Positions 47,453 through 55,934 of a DNA stretch of 64,000 nucleotides are shown piece by piece (positions within the stretch are counted from its first letter, which is position 1; the number at the start of each line of letters is the position of its first letter). The stretch comes from Streptomyces sp. NBC_01262 (GTDB taxonomy: Bacteria > Actinomycetota > Actinomycetes > Streptomycetales > Streptomycetaceae). Location: contig NZ_CP108462.1 of the NCBI RefSeq assembly GCF_036226365.1, positions 2,170,001 through 2,234,000 on the forward strand, in the 5' to 3' direction. A program made the translations under genes and the position numbers. Below the pieces are notes generated by a model. The model saw only the letters and a program-made list of their open reading frames with translations. It was not told the origin of the DNA and searched no databases.

Positions 47453-48949
47453 TCAGTGGCCTCCGATGATGGCGGCGGCGGTGGACAGCAGGCCGGTCAG
47501 CGGCCCGGTGGACAGGCCCAGGGCGGCGCAGGCCAGCAGACCGGCCACCAGCGGGAGGGACGCCGCGGCGCCGATCCGCACCGGGACAGCCGGGGTGCCG
47601 GGTGCTACGGGGGCGGGGCCGAGCACCATCCGGGCGGTGCGCAGGGACATCGCGGCGAAGGCGGCCAGCACCAGCAGCAGAGCCACTGCGATGGCCCAGC
47701 CCATGCCGTCGGCGAATCCGGCGCGGGCGATGGCCAGTTCGGAGGCGAACAGGCTGAACGGTGGCAGGGCGAGCAGGGCCAGGACGGCCAGGCCGAAGGC
47801 GGCGCCGAGGCCGGGGGCGTGGGTGAGCAGGCCGCGTACCCGGCCGATGCGGGTGGTGTGCCGCAGGTGCAGGAGATGGCCGGAGGAGAGGAATCCGACG
47901 GTCTTGGCCAGGCCGTGGCCGGCGATGTGCAGCAGTACGGCGGAGATCGCCAGCGGTGTGCCGACGGCGGCGCCCAGGGCGATCAGGCTCATGTGTTCCA
48001 TGCTGGAGTAGGCGAGCATGCGTTTGTAGTCGCGCTGGCCGAGCAGGAGCGCGGCGGCCAGCGCGAGGGTGAGCAGGGCGGTGCCGGTGAGCAGGGCGCG
48101 GGTGAAGCCGGTGCCCAGGGCGAGGTCGGCGATCACCTTGTAGCGCAGGATGACGCTGAAGGAGACGGCGAGCAGTACGCCGGACATCAGCGCGGACACC
48201 GGTGCGGGGGCCTGGCTGTGGGCGTCGGGCAGCCAGGCGTGCAGGGGTACGAGGCCGGCTTTGGCGCCGAAACCGAGGATGACCAGGGCGATGCCGAGCC
48301 GGGTGACGTCCGGGTCGAAACGGTCCGCGCCGGCGATCAGGGCCGGCCAGTCCAGGGCGGAGGCTTCGGAGACGCCGGCCTGCCGGGCGGCGTAGTAGAT
48401 CAGTACGGTGCCCAGGAAGGCCAGGGCGATGCCGGCCGAGCAGATGACCACGTACTTCCAGGCAGCCTCGACGGAGGTGCGGGTGCGGCGGTGGCCGACC
48501 AGGAAGGCGGTGACGATGGTGGTGGCCTCGATGGCGACCCACACCAGGCCGAGGTTGGCGGCCAGCACGGCGGCGGCCATCGCGGCCAGGAAGGTGTGGA
48601 CCAGCGTGTGGTACTGCCAGGCGGACCGGTCGGTGGCATGCCCGGCGGCCTGTTCGTGCGCCAGATAGGCGGGGTTGGCGGCGCAGGCCAGTAAGGCGAC
48701 GGCGCCGATCACCAGCACCATCCAAACAGTCAGGGCGTCGGCCCGCAGCAGCCGCCCGTAGGCGGTGACCGGCCCGTCGTGGGTGACGGCGACGGCCAGC
48801 GCGATCCCGCAGCCCAGGATCGCGGCGGGAGAGGTGAGGCCCGCCCAGGCCGAGATCCGTGCGCGGGCCGAGGCGGCGAAGGCGCCCGCGGTGGCCAGGG
48901 GGAGGGCGATGGGGGCGGTGAGCAGGGCGGTGGTGGTGGCGGGGGTCAT
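47453..48949 (-). CDS. HyfF/NuoN-like proton-translocating membrane subunit
   Basis: 498 aa, about 14 helices of the Mrp antiporter type. Motifs are WVAIEATTIVTAFLVGHRR (helix-5 glutamate), ALVILGFGAKAGLVPLHAWLPDAHSQAPAPVSALMSG (helices 7-8 with the broken-helix lysine) and RDYKRMLAYSSMEHMSLIALG. These Glu/Lys/His residues conduct protons in complex I. ATG 48949 overlaps the stop of the HyfE-like gene. It likely pumps protons or sodium coupled to electron transfer in the peripheral arm. Confidence 0.88.
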   Translation of the reverse strand: MTPATTTALLTAPIALPLATAGAFAASARARISAWAGLTSPAAILGCGIALAVAVTHDGPVTAYGRLLRADALTVWMVLVIGAVALLACAANPAYLAHEQAAGHATDRSAWQYHTLVHTFLAAMAAAVLAANLGLVWVAIEATTIVTAFLVGHRRTRTSVEAAWKYVVICSAGIALAFLGTVLIYYAARQAGVSEASALDWPALIAGADRFDPDVTRLGIALVILGFGAKAGLVPLHAWLPDAHSQAPAPVSALMSGVLLAVSFSVILRYKVIADLALGTGFTRALLTGTALLTLALAAALLLGQRDYKRMLAYSSMEHMSLIALGAAVGTPLAISAVLLHIAGHGLAKTVGFLSSGHLLHLRHTTRIGRVRGLLTHAPGLGAAFGLAVLALLALPPFSLFASELAIARAGFADGMGWAIAVALLLVLAAFAAMSLRTARMVLGPAPVAPGTPAVPVRIGAAASLPLVAGLLACAALGLSTGPLTGLLSTAAAIIGGH

Positions 48950-49608
48950 CAGTCGCGCAGCTCCCGCAGGTCGTCGATGTCGGTGCGGCCGAAGGCGGCC
49001 CGCATCCGGGTGGTGAGGATCTGCAGGACCAGAACGGCGAGCAGCACGTCGAAGGAGACGCCGAGTTCGACGATCAGCGGCACTCCGGAGGCGGCCAGGA
49101 ACGCCACTGCGGTGATGCCGTTGTCCAGCAGTAGGAAGCCGACCACCTGGGACAGGGCGCGGCGCCGGGTGACCAGGGTGAAGAAGCCGATCAGGACCAC
49201 GGCCAGGCCCACCGGCAGGGCCCGGGCGGCGGGTGAGGGGTCCAGCTCCACGAGCGGGCGGGAGACGGCGTAGGCGAGCAGGGTCAGTGCGGCGGCGGTC
49301 AGCAGCGAGGCCGCGACGTTGACCAGCGGCTGGGTCTCGTGCGTCTCGCCGCTGGCCGCCAGGGCCCGCCTCATCAGGTGTGGCAGGACCCCGGCCCGCA
49401 GCACGCCGATCCCGGCGGCGACGGCCAGCAGATCCCACCGTTCCTCGTGCACGCCCAGCAGTGTGGCGATGGTGAACAACGCCACGCCCTGGAGTGCGAA
49501 GATCCGTACGATCGCGGCGAGTTCGCGGCGCCACAGCACGAACACAGCCGCGAGCAGGAAGAGGCCGGCGGCCAGGTCCAGCAGTTGGGTGTACGCGCTC
49601 TCGCTCAC
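48949..49608 (-). CDS. HyfE-like membrane subunit
   Basis: 219 aa with about seven helices. HyfE combines a NuoK-like part (FALQGVALFTIATLLG; FLLLDNGITAVAFLAASGVPLIVELGVSFDVLLAVLVLQILTTRM) with extra helices. The acidic residue in LLLDNG and IVELG match the NuoK proton path. GTG 49608 is 6 nt after the HyfC-like stop, and its end overlaps the HyfF-like start in an ATGA. Presence of HyfE distinguishes group-4 hydrogenase-type and Ehr complexes from standard complex I. Confidence 0.82.
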   Translation of the reverse strand: MSESAYTQLLDLAAGLFLLAAVFVLWRRELAAIVRIFALQGVALFTIATLLGVHEERWDLLAVAAGIGVLRAGVLPHLMRRALAASGETHETQPLVNVAASLLTAAALTLLAYAVSRPLVELDPSPAARALPVGLAVVLIGFFTLVTRRRALSQVVGFLLLDNGITAVAFLAASGVPLIVELGVSFDVLLAVLVLQILTTRMRAAFGRTDIDDLRELRD

Positions 49609-49614
49609 AGGCGC

Positions 49615-50568
49615 TCACTCTCCGGTCAGGAAGTACGACGCCGTCACGGCGAGCAGGGCCAGCAGGAAGGAACCGGCGAGCAGTTCGGGTACGCGGAACA
49701 GCCGCAGCTTGGCCCAGAAGACCTCGGCGGCCGCCAGTGCGGCGCCGAGCAGCGCGACCTTGACCGCGAACAGCAGCAGCGCGAGCACCACCGCAGCCGC
49801 CGAGGCGCTGGTCGCGATGCCCCATGGTGCGAACAGCGAGGCGAGCAGGCCGAGCAGCAGTGTCAGCCGCATCTGGGCGCCGAGTTCGACCAGCGCGAGG
49901 TCGGGGCCCGCGTATTCGAGGATCATCGCCTCGTGGATCATCGTCAGTTCGAGGTGGGTGGACGGGTTGTCCACCGGCAGCCGGCCGGTCTCGGCGAGGG
50001 TGACGACGGCCAGGGCGACCGCCGCCAGGAGCCCCGCCGGGGAGGCAAGTCGGGCCGGGTCGTGGATGCGGTCGGCGATGATGGCCGGCAGGTTCGTCGT
50101 CCCGGCCGGTATCGACAGCGCGAACACCGCGAGCAGGATGGTCGGTTCGACCAGGGCGATCACGGTCATCTCGCGGGAGGCGCCCATGCCGCCGAACGCG
50201 GTCCCGGTGTCCAGCCCGGCCAGGGCCAGTGCCACGGTGCCCAGGGCCAGCAGGGCCACCACCACGATCAGGTCGGCGTTGCGGCTGACCGGTGTGGCTG
50301 TGGACGCCAGCGGCACCAGCGCGGCGATCACAGCCGCGGTGGCCACCAGCAGCAGCGGCGCGGTCCGGAACGCGGGGCCGGTGCCGACGGGGGTGATCGG
50401 CTCCTTACGCAGCAGCTTGCGGAAATCCCGCCACGGCTGCCCGATCCCGGCCCCGGCCCGGCCCTCCATACGGGCCCGGACCTGCCGCATCAGCCCGGTC
50501 AGCAGCGGCGCCCCGGCGGTCACCAGGACGACCTGCGCGGCCACCGCCGCCGTACCCACCGCGTTCAC
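49615..50568 (-). CDS. HyfC/NuoH-like membrane subunit
   Basis: 317 aa, eight helices. GTG 50568 (MNAVGTAAVAAQ) follows GGAGAAG. NuoH marks are GLMRQVRARMEGRAGAGIGQPWRDFRKLLRKEP (about 25-57, the quinone-chamber entrance loop) and LAETGRLPVDNPSTHLELTMIHEAMILEYAG (about 190-220), with the conserved acidic residues linking the peripheral arm to the pumps. It anchors the NuoB/NuoCD-like subunits to the membrane. Confidence 0.88.
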   Translation of the reverse strand: MNAVGTAAVAAQVVLVTAGAPLLTGLMRQVRARMEGRAGAGIGQPWRDFRKLLRKEPITPVGTGPAFRTAPLLLVATAAVIAALVPLASTATPVSRNADLIVVVALLALGTVALALAGLDTGTAFGGMGASREMTVIALVEPTILLAVFALSIPAGTTNLPAIIADRIHDPARLASPAGLLAAVALAVVTLAETGRLPVDNPSTHLELTMIHEAMILEYAGPDLALVELGAQMRLTLLLGLLASLFAPWGIATSASAAAVVLALLLFAVKVALLGAALAAAEVFWAKLRLFRVPELLAGSFLLALLAVTASYFLTGE

Positions 50569-50620
50569 CGTGCTTCTCCGCCGCTCGTTGTGGTCTGCGG
50601 CCCCTCTGCCCACATGCGTC

Positions 50621-52669
50621 TCATTGGATCACCGTCAGTGCCACGAGGAGGGCGACCAGTCCGAAGAAGCCGTAGCCGAGATACAGGTGCACGCTGCCTC
50701 CGGCGAGTCTGCGGGCGGCCTGGCCCGTGCCGGAGAGAGCGGCCAGGACGGGCCGGTAGAGCCGGTGCTCGATCCGGTCCGGGACCCGGCGCTGGAACCG
50801 CACCCGCTCGACCAGATACGCGGATTCGCGGACCGGGGTGACGTCCACGTCCTGTTCGGGGGCGAGGACGTCGTCGAAGACCCGCTGCAGCGGTTCGGCG
50901 AACGAGGTCGCGGTGTACGCCATACGGGCGGTCGGCGCGCCGCCGCCGCAGTCCCACAGCCGTGCGTTGGTGCGGCGCCTGCGGCGGGTGACCAGGCGGG
51001 TGAGAGCGGAGACGGCCAGCACCCCGGCGACCAGGGCGGCTGCCACCCACAGCGGTGACAGGACTGTGGAGATCCGGTCCAGCCTCAGCTCCATGCTGCC
51101 GGCGGACAGGGTGGTGCCGTCTGTCACCCCTGCGGCGGCAGTTGCGCGCGACAGGCCGTTTCCCAAGACCCCGGGGACCAGGGCCAAAGCGGCGCAGCCC
51201 GCCGCGAGAAGCCCCATGCCGGCGAGCATGCTCGCCGGGCTCTCGGTCGCCCCGGCCGCCTGATGGCTGCGGGGCCGGGCGAAGAAGCCCACGCCGAGTG
51301 CCTTGACGAAGACGGCTGCGGCCAGACCCGCCGACAAGGCGATCGCGGCGACCGCCAGGGGCAGCACGATCGGGGTGGTCACTCCGGGCACGGCGAACCC
51401 ATGGATCAGCGACTGGAGCAGCAGCCATTCGCTGACGAAGCCGTTGCCGGGCGGCAGCGCCACCGCGCCCAGCGCCGCCACCGCGAACAGCCCGGCCGTC
51501 GCGGGCATCCGGGTCCGAAGGCCGCCCAGCTGGTCCAGGTCACGCAGCCCGGTGGCGCGCAGCACCGATCCGGCGGCGCAGAAGAGCAGCGCCTTGAAGG
51601 CGGCGTGGTTGACGACGTGGAGCAGTGCGGCGGTCAGTGCCAGCGCCGCCAGCTTCTGGTTTCCCGCGTCGGCGAACATCCCCGCCGCGCCTACCCCGAT
51701 GAGCACCAGGCCGAGGTTCTCACTCGTGGAATAGGCCAGGAGCCGTTTGAGGTCCGAGGCCATGGCCGCCTGGAGGATCCCGTACACCGCCGAGACCGCG
51801 CCTCCGCCCAGCACCATCAGCCACCACCAGCGCGGGCCACCGCCGAGCAGATCGAGGCCGACGCGGACGATGCCGTAGGCCCCGAGGTTCACCATGGCAG
51901 CGCTCATCAGTGCCGACACATGGCTCGGCGCCTCGGGGTGGGCGCGCGGCAGCCACGCGTGCAGCGGCACCATGCCCGCCTTGGACGCGAACGCGGCCGA
52001 TACGAGCACGAAGACCGTGCCCCGTGCCTGCGGTGACATCCCGCCGGCCCCGGCCCGCAGCGCGGTGAACGTCTCGCCACCCGCCCGCGCGGCGAACAGC
52101 ATCAGGCCGGCCAGCAAAAGCACCAGGCCCAGATGGGTCATGACCGCGTACCAGACCCCGGCCTCCCGGACCGAGGCCCGCTCCCGGTGCTCGGCAAGGA
52201 CGAGCACCAGCGAGGTGACGGCCATCAGCTCCCACATCAGCAGGAACGACGATACGGATGCTGCCGCCGGCACCAGCACCAACGACAGCGCGAAGACCGG
52301 CAGCACGGCCTGGACTCCGCGCGCGTCCGTCCCGTGTCCGGCATACCCGATCCCATAGACGGCGACCGCCAGCACCACCGCGCCGGCCACCGCCATGAAC
52401 AGGCCCGACAGGGCGTCCACCGCCAGGTGCACCCCCGCCAGTGGCAGCACCCCCGGCAGATCCGCCGACCACCGCGCACCGCCCAACGCCGCCGCACCCG
52501 CGACCAGCCCCGCCGCACCGAGACCCGCGGTGCAAACGCCCACAACGGTCGCGCGCATCCGGCGCGGCGTGGGCCCCAGCTGCCATCGTTCCGGAAGGAA
52601 CACTCCTGTCAGGGCGCCAACTCCGGCCAGCCCGGCGGCCGCGACCAGTGCGGGCCCCACCGCGCTCAT
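50621..52669 (-). CDS. HyfB-like proton-translocating membrane subunit
   Basis: 682 aa, Mrp-antiporter/NuoL-like with about 16 helices. Motifs are FLLMWELMAVTSLVLVLAEHR (helix-5 Glu), AAFASKAGMVPLHAWLPRAHPEAPSHVSALMSAAMVNLG (helices 7-8) and SDLKRLLAYSTSENLGLVLIGVG. The C-terminal cytoplasmic part includes LWDCGGGAPTARMAYTATSFAEPLQRVF, typical of HyfB. It starts 100 bp after the NuoB-like gene and gives the complex a second pump besides the HyfF-like subunit. Confidence 0.88.
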   Translation of the reverse strand: MSAVGPALVAAAGLAGVGALTGVFLPERWQLGPTPRRMRATVVGVCTAGLGAAGLVAGAAALGGARWSADLPGVLPLAGVHLAVDALSGLFMAVAGAVVLAVAVYGIGYAGHGTDARGVQAVLPVFALSLVLVPAAASVSSFLLMWELMAVTSLVLVLAEHRERASVREAGVWYAVMTHLGLVLLLAGLMLFAARAGGETFTALRAGAGGMSPQARGTVFVLVSAAFASKAGMVPLHAWLPRAHPEAPSHVSALMSAAMVNLGAYGIVRVGLDLLGGGPRWWWLMVLGGGAVSAVYGILQAAMASDLKRLLAYSTSENLGLVLIGVGAAGMFADAGNQKLAALALTAALLHVVNHAAFKALLFCAAGSVLRATGLRDLDQLGGLRTRMPATAGLFAVAALGAVALPPGNGFVSEWLLLQSLIHGFAVPGVTTPIVLPLAVAAIALSAGLAAAVFVKALGVGFFARPRSHQAAGATESPASMLAGMGLLAAGCAALALVPGVLGNGLSRATAAAGVTDGTTLSAGSMELRLDRISTVLSPLWVAAALVAGVLAVSALTRLVTRRRRRTNARLWDCGGGAPTARMAYTATSFAEPLQRVFDDVLAPEQDVDVTPVRESAYLVERVRFQRRVPDRIEHRLYRPVLAALSGTGQAARRLAGGSVHLYLGYGFFGLVALLVALTVIQ

Positions 52670-52769
52670 CGGCGGCCCCCGGCAGGTGATCCACCGTCGG
52701 CCGACCGGCTCCTGTACGTCGTTCGGGCGGCGGACCGGCCTGGCACTGCCAGCGGCAGCCGCACGGCGT

Positions 52770-53252
52770 TCACCGGCCGGTGACGGTGCGCAGCGCCGCC
52801 ACGATGGCGTCCGGCTTCGGGGGACAGCCCGGCACCTGTAGATCCACCGGCACCACGTCGGCCACCGGCCCCTCGACGCCGTATCCTCCGGCGAACTCCC
52901 CGCAGTTCAAGGCGCAGTCGCCGACGGCCACGACCAGCCGGGGCTGCGACATGGCAGCGACCGTCCGCCGCAGCGGCTCGGCCATGTTCCGCGTCACCGG
53001 CCCGGTGACCAGAGCGACGTCGGCATGCCGCGGTGAGGCCACCAGCCGTGCCCCGTACCGCTCCGCGTCGTACACCGGTCCGAAGGCGTTGCCGATCTCG
53101 ATCTCGCACCCGTTGCACGAGCCCGCGTCGATGTGACGTACCTGAACCGAACCGCCCAACTCCTGCGCTGCGGGAGGTGGATTCTCCGTCGGCCGGGGCG
53201 GGGCGTCCTCCGCCACTCGCCCGGTGTCACGGATCTTGCGCAGCAGACTCAT
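52770..53252 (-). CDS. NuoB/HyfI-like iron-sulfur subunit
   Basis: 160 aa. Four cysteines for an N2-type 4Fe-4S cluster are present: GSCNGCEIEIGN (about 45-56), VVAVGDCALNCGEF and VPGCPPKPDAI near the C-terminus. A 35-residue N-terminal extension is Pro/Arg-rich. ATG 53252 follows AGGAG. First gene of the operon, so it sets the transcription start. No NuoI/HyfA-like ferredoxin gene is present, so this would be the only iron-sulfur subunit and its electron donor is unclear. Confidence 0.88.
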   Translation of the reverse strand: MSLLRKIRDTGRVAEDAPPRPTENPPPAAQELGGSVQVRHIDAGSCNGCEIEIGNAFGPVYDAERYGARLVASPRHADVALVTGPVTRNMAEPLRRTVAAMSQPRLVVAVGDCALNCGEFAGGYGVEGPVADVVPVDLQVPGCPPKPDAIVAALRTVTGR

Positions 53253-53411
53253 GCGGGCTCCTACACGTCAGCGGCACTGCGGATTCTGCGGTTCCCCAGA
53301 GGACACGGCCCATACCCCCGGCCCCCGGGCCTCATGATGGTGCAGCGGCCGCCCCACGCCCCGTCAGGGCATGTGAGCGTAAGCGCGGGACGGCCGCCGT
53401 CCGGGGGCGGG

Positions 53412-53771
53412 CTACGTGGGCCCGTTTCGCGGTGGCTCGTCTTCCTGCGCCGCCCGCAGGTCGGCCAGCAGTTCGGCCTGACTCGCCAGGACGCGGGAGA
53501 GGATGTCCCGCGCGATCGCCAGCAGATCCGCCACCCGAGGACTGGTCAGCGAGTAGTAGACGGTCGAGCCCTCCTTACGGGTGACGACCAGGTTCGCCCG
53601 GCGCAGCACGGCGAGCTGCTGGGAGAGGTGGGCCGGCTCGATGCTCACGTGCGGCACCATCTCGGCGACCGCGTGCTCACGCTCGCTCAGCAGCTCCAGC
53701 ACGCGGATACGCGCGGGGTGCCCGAGCGTTTTGAAGAGCTCCGCCTTCAGCTGGTAGAGCGGGGCGCTCAC
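53412..53771 (-). CDS. ArsR-family winged-helix regulator, copy 1
   Basis: 119 aa. GTG 53771 follows GGAGG. The winged HTH is at about 10-85: LYQLKAELFKTLGHPARIRVLELLSEREHAVAEM, then the recognition helix EPAHLSQQLAVLRRANLVVTRKEGSTVYYSL. There is no cysteine, so it is not a classical ArsR/SmtB thiol metal sensor. It shares most residues with copy 2 at 57500. Upstream lies a 38-bp perfect palindrome shared with the divergent zinc-ribbon gene, the probable operator for itself. Confidence 0.88.
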   Translation of the reverse strand: MSAPLYQLKAELFKTLGHPARIRVLELLSEREHAVAEMVPHVSIEPAHLSQQLAVLRRANLVVTRKEGSTVYYSLTSPRVADLLAIARDILSRVLASQAELLADLRAAQEDEPPRNGPT

Positions 53772-53911
53772 CGGCCGTGCCTCCTTCCGGTGGCGCTCCC
53801 GCACAGGCAGAACGACCGTCCCTCCGCGTCCGCCGCGCATCTCATCCACCCACACCTCATCGCCGTGGCCACACCTGAACCGGGCCGTGCGCCTCAGTGA
53901 CACGGGACGCC

Positions 53912-53949
53912 GACCTCAGTAATTGCTAAGATTAGCAATTACTGAGGTC
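53912..53949. promoter_or_regulatory. ArsR-type operator 1 (18-nt arms)
   Basis: A perfect inverted repeat with 18-nt arms separated by GA; its core (53922-53939) is ATTGCTAAGATTAGCAAT. It lies between divergent ArsR copy 1 and the zinc-ribbon gene, 17 bp before the latter. It is the best member of the five-site family. Confidence 0.75.
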
Positions 53950-53966
53950 AAAAAGGAGGAGGCACG

Positions 53967-54182
53967 GTGAGAATCACCCCGCTGCGGGGCCCGGGCGCGG
54001 CCCTGCTGAAGTGTCCGGCGTGCCGCCTGAAGTGCCGCCCGACCGCGATCGGTCCGGACGGAGCGTGCCCCAGCTGCGGGCACGAGCGCCTGCTGCGTGT
54101 GGACGCCCTGCGTGGCCGGATCGCCCCGGCCGCCCGGCCGGGCGGTGCGTCTGACGAGAGCGGAGATCCGGCCGGCCCTTGA
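53967..54182 (+). CDS. small zinc-ribbon protein
   Basis: 71 aa from GTG 53967, preceded by AGGAGGAGG. Begins MRITPLRGPGAALLKCPACR and has two CxxC knuckles, CPAC (16-19) and CPSC (34-37), spaced as a zinc ribbon, followed by HERLLRVDALRG. No function is known. The N-terminus recurs in a truncated copy at 63584-63652. Expression is probably controlled by the palindrome directly upstream, and the STAS-like gene follows 91 bp later. Confidence 0.7.
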   Translation: MRITPLRGPGAALLKCPACRLKCRPTAIGPDGACPSCGHERLLRVDALRGRIAPAARPGGASDESGDPAGP

Positions 54183-54273
54183 GTACGGCCGTTCACTCCG
54201 GCAGACGATCCGAAGGCTCCGGCCGGACCGCAGACCCTGGTCCGGCCGGTCACTGCACTGTGAGGCGCATCCT

Positions 54274-54606
54274 GTGAACTGGACCCATGAGAACCGGGAC
54301 GGCATCGATGTCCTGAGCGTCACCGACCTCGTCGGCGGCGCGGTCACCGAGCGTTTCGCCGGAGCCGTCGGTTGGGTACTGACCCGCGGCACCGGACCCA
54401 TCGTCCTGGACCTGACCAGGTTGCAGGGTTGGAGCGCTGAGGGCGAGCGCGCTGTGCTGGACGCCGTCGACCGACTGCGGGCCCACGACCGCCCCCTCGC
54501 CCTGTGCGGCGCCGGACGCCTGCCGGCCGTCGCTGTCGCTGCCGATCAGGTGACCGTCTTTCCTGACCTTGACGCTGCCTTGGAGTGCCTGAAGGTGCCC
54601 AAGTGA
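54274..54606 (+). CDS. STAS-like protein with W-S-x-x-G signature, copy 1
   Basis: 110 aa. GTG 54274 (MNWTHENRDGIDVLSV) follows GAGG. The layout is STAS: a first strand IDVLSVTDLVGGAV, then GPIVLDLTRLQGWSAEGERAVLDAVDRLRAHDRPLALCGA. The phosphorylatable D-S-S-G of anti-anti-sigma factors is replaced by W-S-A-E-G. It probably binds a partner such as the HATPase-type protein encoded at 61419. Related copies are at 61857 and, decayed, at 56961. Confidence 0.6.
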   Translation: MNWTHENRDGIDVLSVTDLVGGAVTERFAGAVGWVLTRGTGPIVLDLTRLQGWSAEGERAVLDAVDRLRAHDRPLALCGAGRLPAVAVAADQVTVFPDLDAALECLKVPK

Positions 54607-54637
54607 GGTAACTCCAGCTCTCAACAGGCCGCGGGAC

Positions 54638-55831
54638 TCAGACGTCCGTGGGCATGGCGGAGGCGAGGGCGACGGCGAGGGCTTGGGCCAGCCCGGGCTG
54701 GTCCACAGGCGGGAGCAGACCGCCGGGAGCGGCAAGGCCGGCCAGCGCCCTGACGGCGGCGAGCATACGGCGGCTGTCCAGATGTCCGGTGCGTACCGCG
54801 GCGGTGAGCAGGGCGGGCAGCGCGTGCAGGGGGTGCGGGCGGTGTGTGGTCGCGTGCAGCGGGGGCAGGTCCTGGGGGCAGGCGCGCAGGACCGGTGTGC
54901 CGTCTTCGGGTGCGGGCAGTCCGAGCAGGTCCACGACCAGGTCGGCGGGGCCGGCCAGGTCCTTCAGGCGGAGCGCGCCGGGTTCGTAGAGGGCGAGGCT
55001 GCCGATGCCGGCGGCGGTGAGGAGGCCGGACAGGTCGCCCCCTCGGTGGGCGCCGGTGAGGATGACGCGGGCGCGGGCCGCCGGGACCTCCTTGTGGCGC
55101 AGGGCGTTGAGGACAGCGGCGGCGGTGGCGACCGCGTGGGCGTGGCCGGTGGTGTCCACCACCGGAGTGGCGGTGCGGTCCAGGGCGGCATGCACGGCTG
55201 CGGTGTAGCTGGGGTGGAGGTGGGCCAGGCACAGGGCGGCGAAGCCGGGCGCCAGCGCGGTGGCGGCGGCCGCCAGGGCCTGCGGGGTGTCGGCCGCCAG
55301 CGGCAGGGGGTGGATGTCCAGGCCGGTGGCGCGCCGCAGGTGCACGGCGGCCGATTCCAGGGCGGGCAGGACGCAGGCGGCCGGGAGCGGGCCGAGATCG
55401 TGGACTGCGGAGGCGTTGGAGACCAGGGCGATACGGCGGCCCTTGGCGGTGCAGGCGTCGAGGTCGCCCGGGTTGAGGATCAGGTGCTCGATGATGCGCC
55501 GGTCTGCGGCGGTATCGAGCAGCGCGAGGTCCCTTTCGGTGGTGGTGGGCACGCACAGGCGCTGGGTGGTCTTGCCGGTGGCTGCGGCGTCCAGGACGGG
55601 GTCGGCGAGATGGATCAGCTGCTCGCCCAGGCGGTCGCACAGCAGCGCGCGCAGCCGGTACAGCGTGGCAGGGCCGTCGGTGTCGATGGTGACGCGCCGT
55701 ACGCCGGTGGCGGGGTCGGTGTCCTCTCCGACGAGAACGGCCAGGCCGGGAAATCCGTCGAGGACGCAGGCCGGCGCGTCCCCGGTTCCCGGGAGGATGT
55801 GTACCCGCACGCTGTAGGCGGGACTGGTCAC
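54638..55831 (-). CDS. malic-enzyme-like protein with ACT-like N-terminus, active-site residues lost
   Basis: 397 aa. Residues about 4-80 resemble the ACT domain of NAD-malic enzymes (YSVRVHILPGTGDAPACVL, VTIDTDGPATLYRLRALLCDRLG). The rest follows malic enzyme order: RRIALVSNASAVHDLGPLPAA (cf. VAVVTDGTAVLGLG), ALESAAVHLRRATGLDIHPLPL, ALAPGFAALCLAHLHP, PVVDTTGHAHAVATAAAVLNAL, then a Rossmann-like ARVILTGAHRGGDLSGLL. The catalytic lysine of EGKA reads E-S-A-A and the metal-binding DDxHGT reads D-T-T-G-H-A, so catalysis is not expected. GTG 55831 overlaps a 15-codon leader ORF. Confidence 0.65.
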   Translation of the reverse strand: MTSPAYSVRVHILPGTGDAPACVLDGFPGLAVLVGEDTDPATGVRRVTIDTDGPATLYRLRALLCDRLGEQLIHLADPVLDAAATGKTTQRLCVPTTTERDLALLDTAADRRIIEHLILNPGDLDACTAKGRRIALVSNASAVHDLGPLPAACVLPALESAAVHLRRATGLDIHPLPLAADTPQALAAAATALAPGFAALCLAHLHPSYTAAVHAALDRTATPVVDTTGHAHAVATAAAVLNALRHKEVPAARARVILTGAHRGGDLSGLLTAAGIGSLALYEPGALRLKDLAGPADLVVDLLGLPAPEDGTPVLRACPQDLPPLHATTHRPHPLHALPALLTAAVRTGHLDSRRMLAAVRALAGLAAPGGLLPPVDQPGLAQALAVALASAMPTDV

Positions 55832-55875
55832 CGGGCACCGCCGGAGACCGGGTGCAAGGACTGCTGGAGGTGCAT
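55828..55875 (-). CDS. 15-aa leader ORF coupled to the malic-like gene
   Basis: ATG 55875 is preceded by AAGGAG at good spacing and encodes MHLQQSLHPVSGGAR; its TGA overlaps the GTG of the malic-like gene in a GTGA. The downstream GTG has no strong ribosome site of its own, so the leader may bring ribosomes to it. It could be chance. Confidence 0.4.
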   Translation of the reverse strand: MHLQQSLHPVSGGAR

Positions 55876-55934
55876 CGGGACCGGGCTCCTTGTCGCAAGG
55901 TGTGAGCGGCCGGGGCCGGCCGCGCGTTGTTTCG

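Noticed and set aside
45932..53252. Annotation of the operon as hydrogenase-4 or formate hydrogenlyase
   Set aside because: The large subunit lacks both CxxC pairs needed for NiFe, no maturation genes or formate dehydrogenase are seen, and the corresponding segment reads like complex I NuoD.
53388..53402. Hairpin GGACGGCCGCCGTCC as terminator of ArsR copy 1
   Set aside because: The stem is only 7 bp with a 1-nt loop and lies in generally GC-rich DNA, so I did not list it as a feature.
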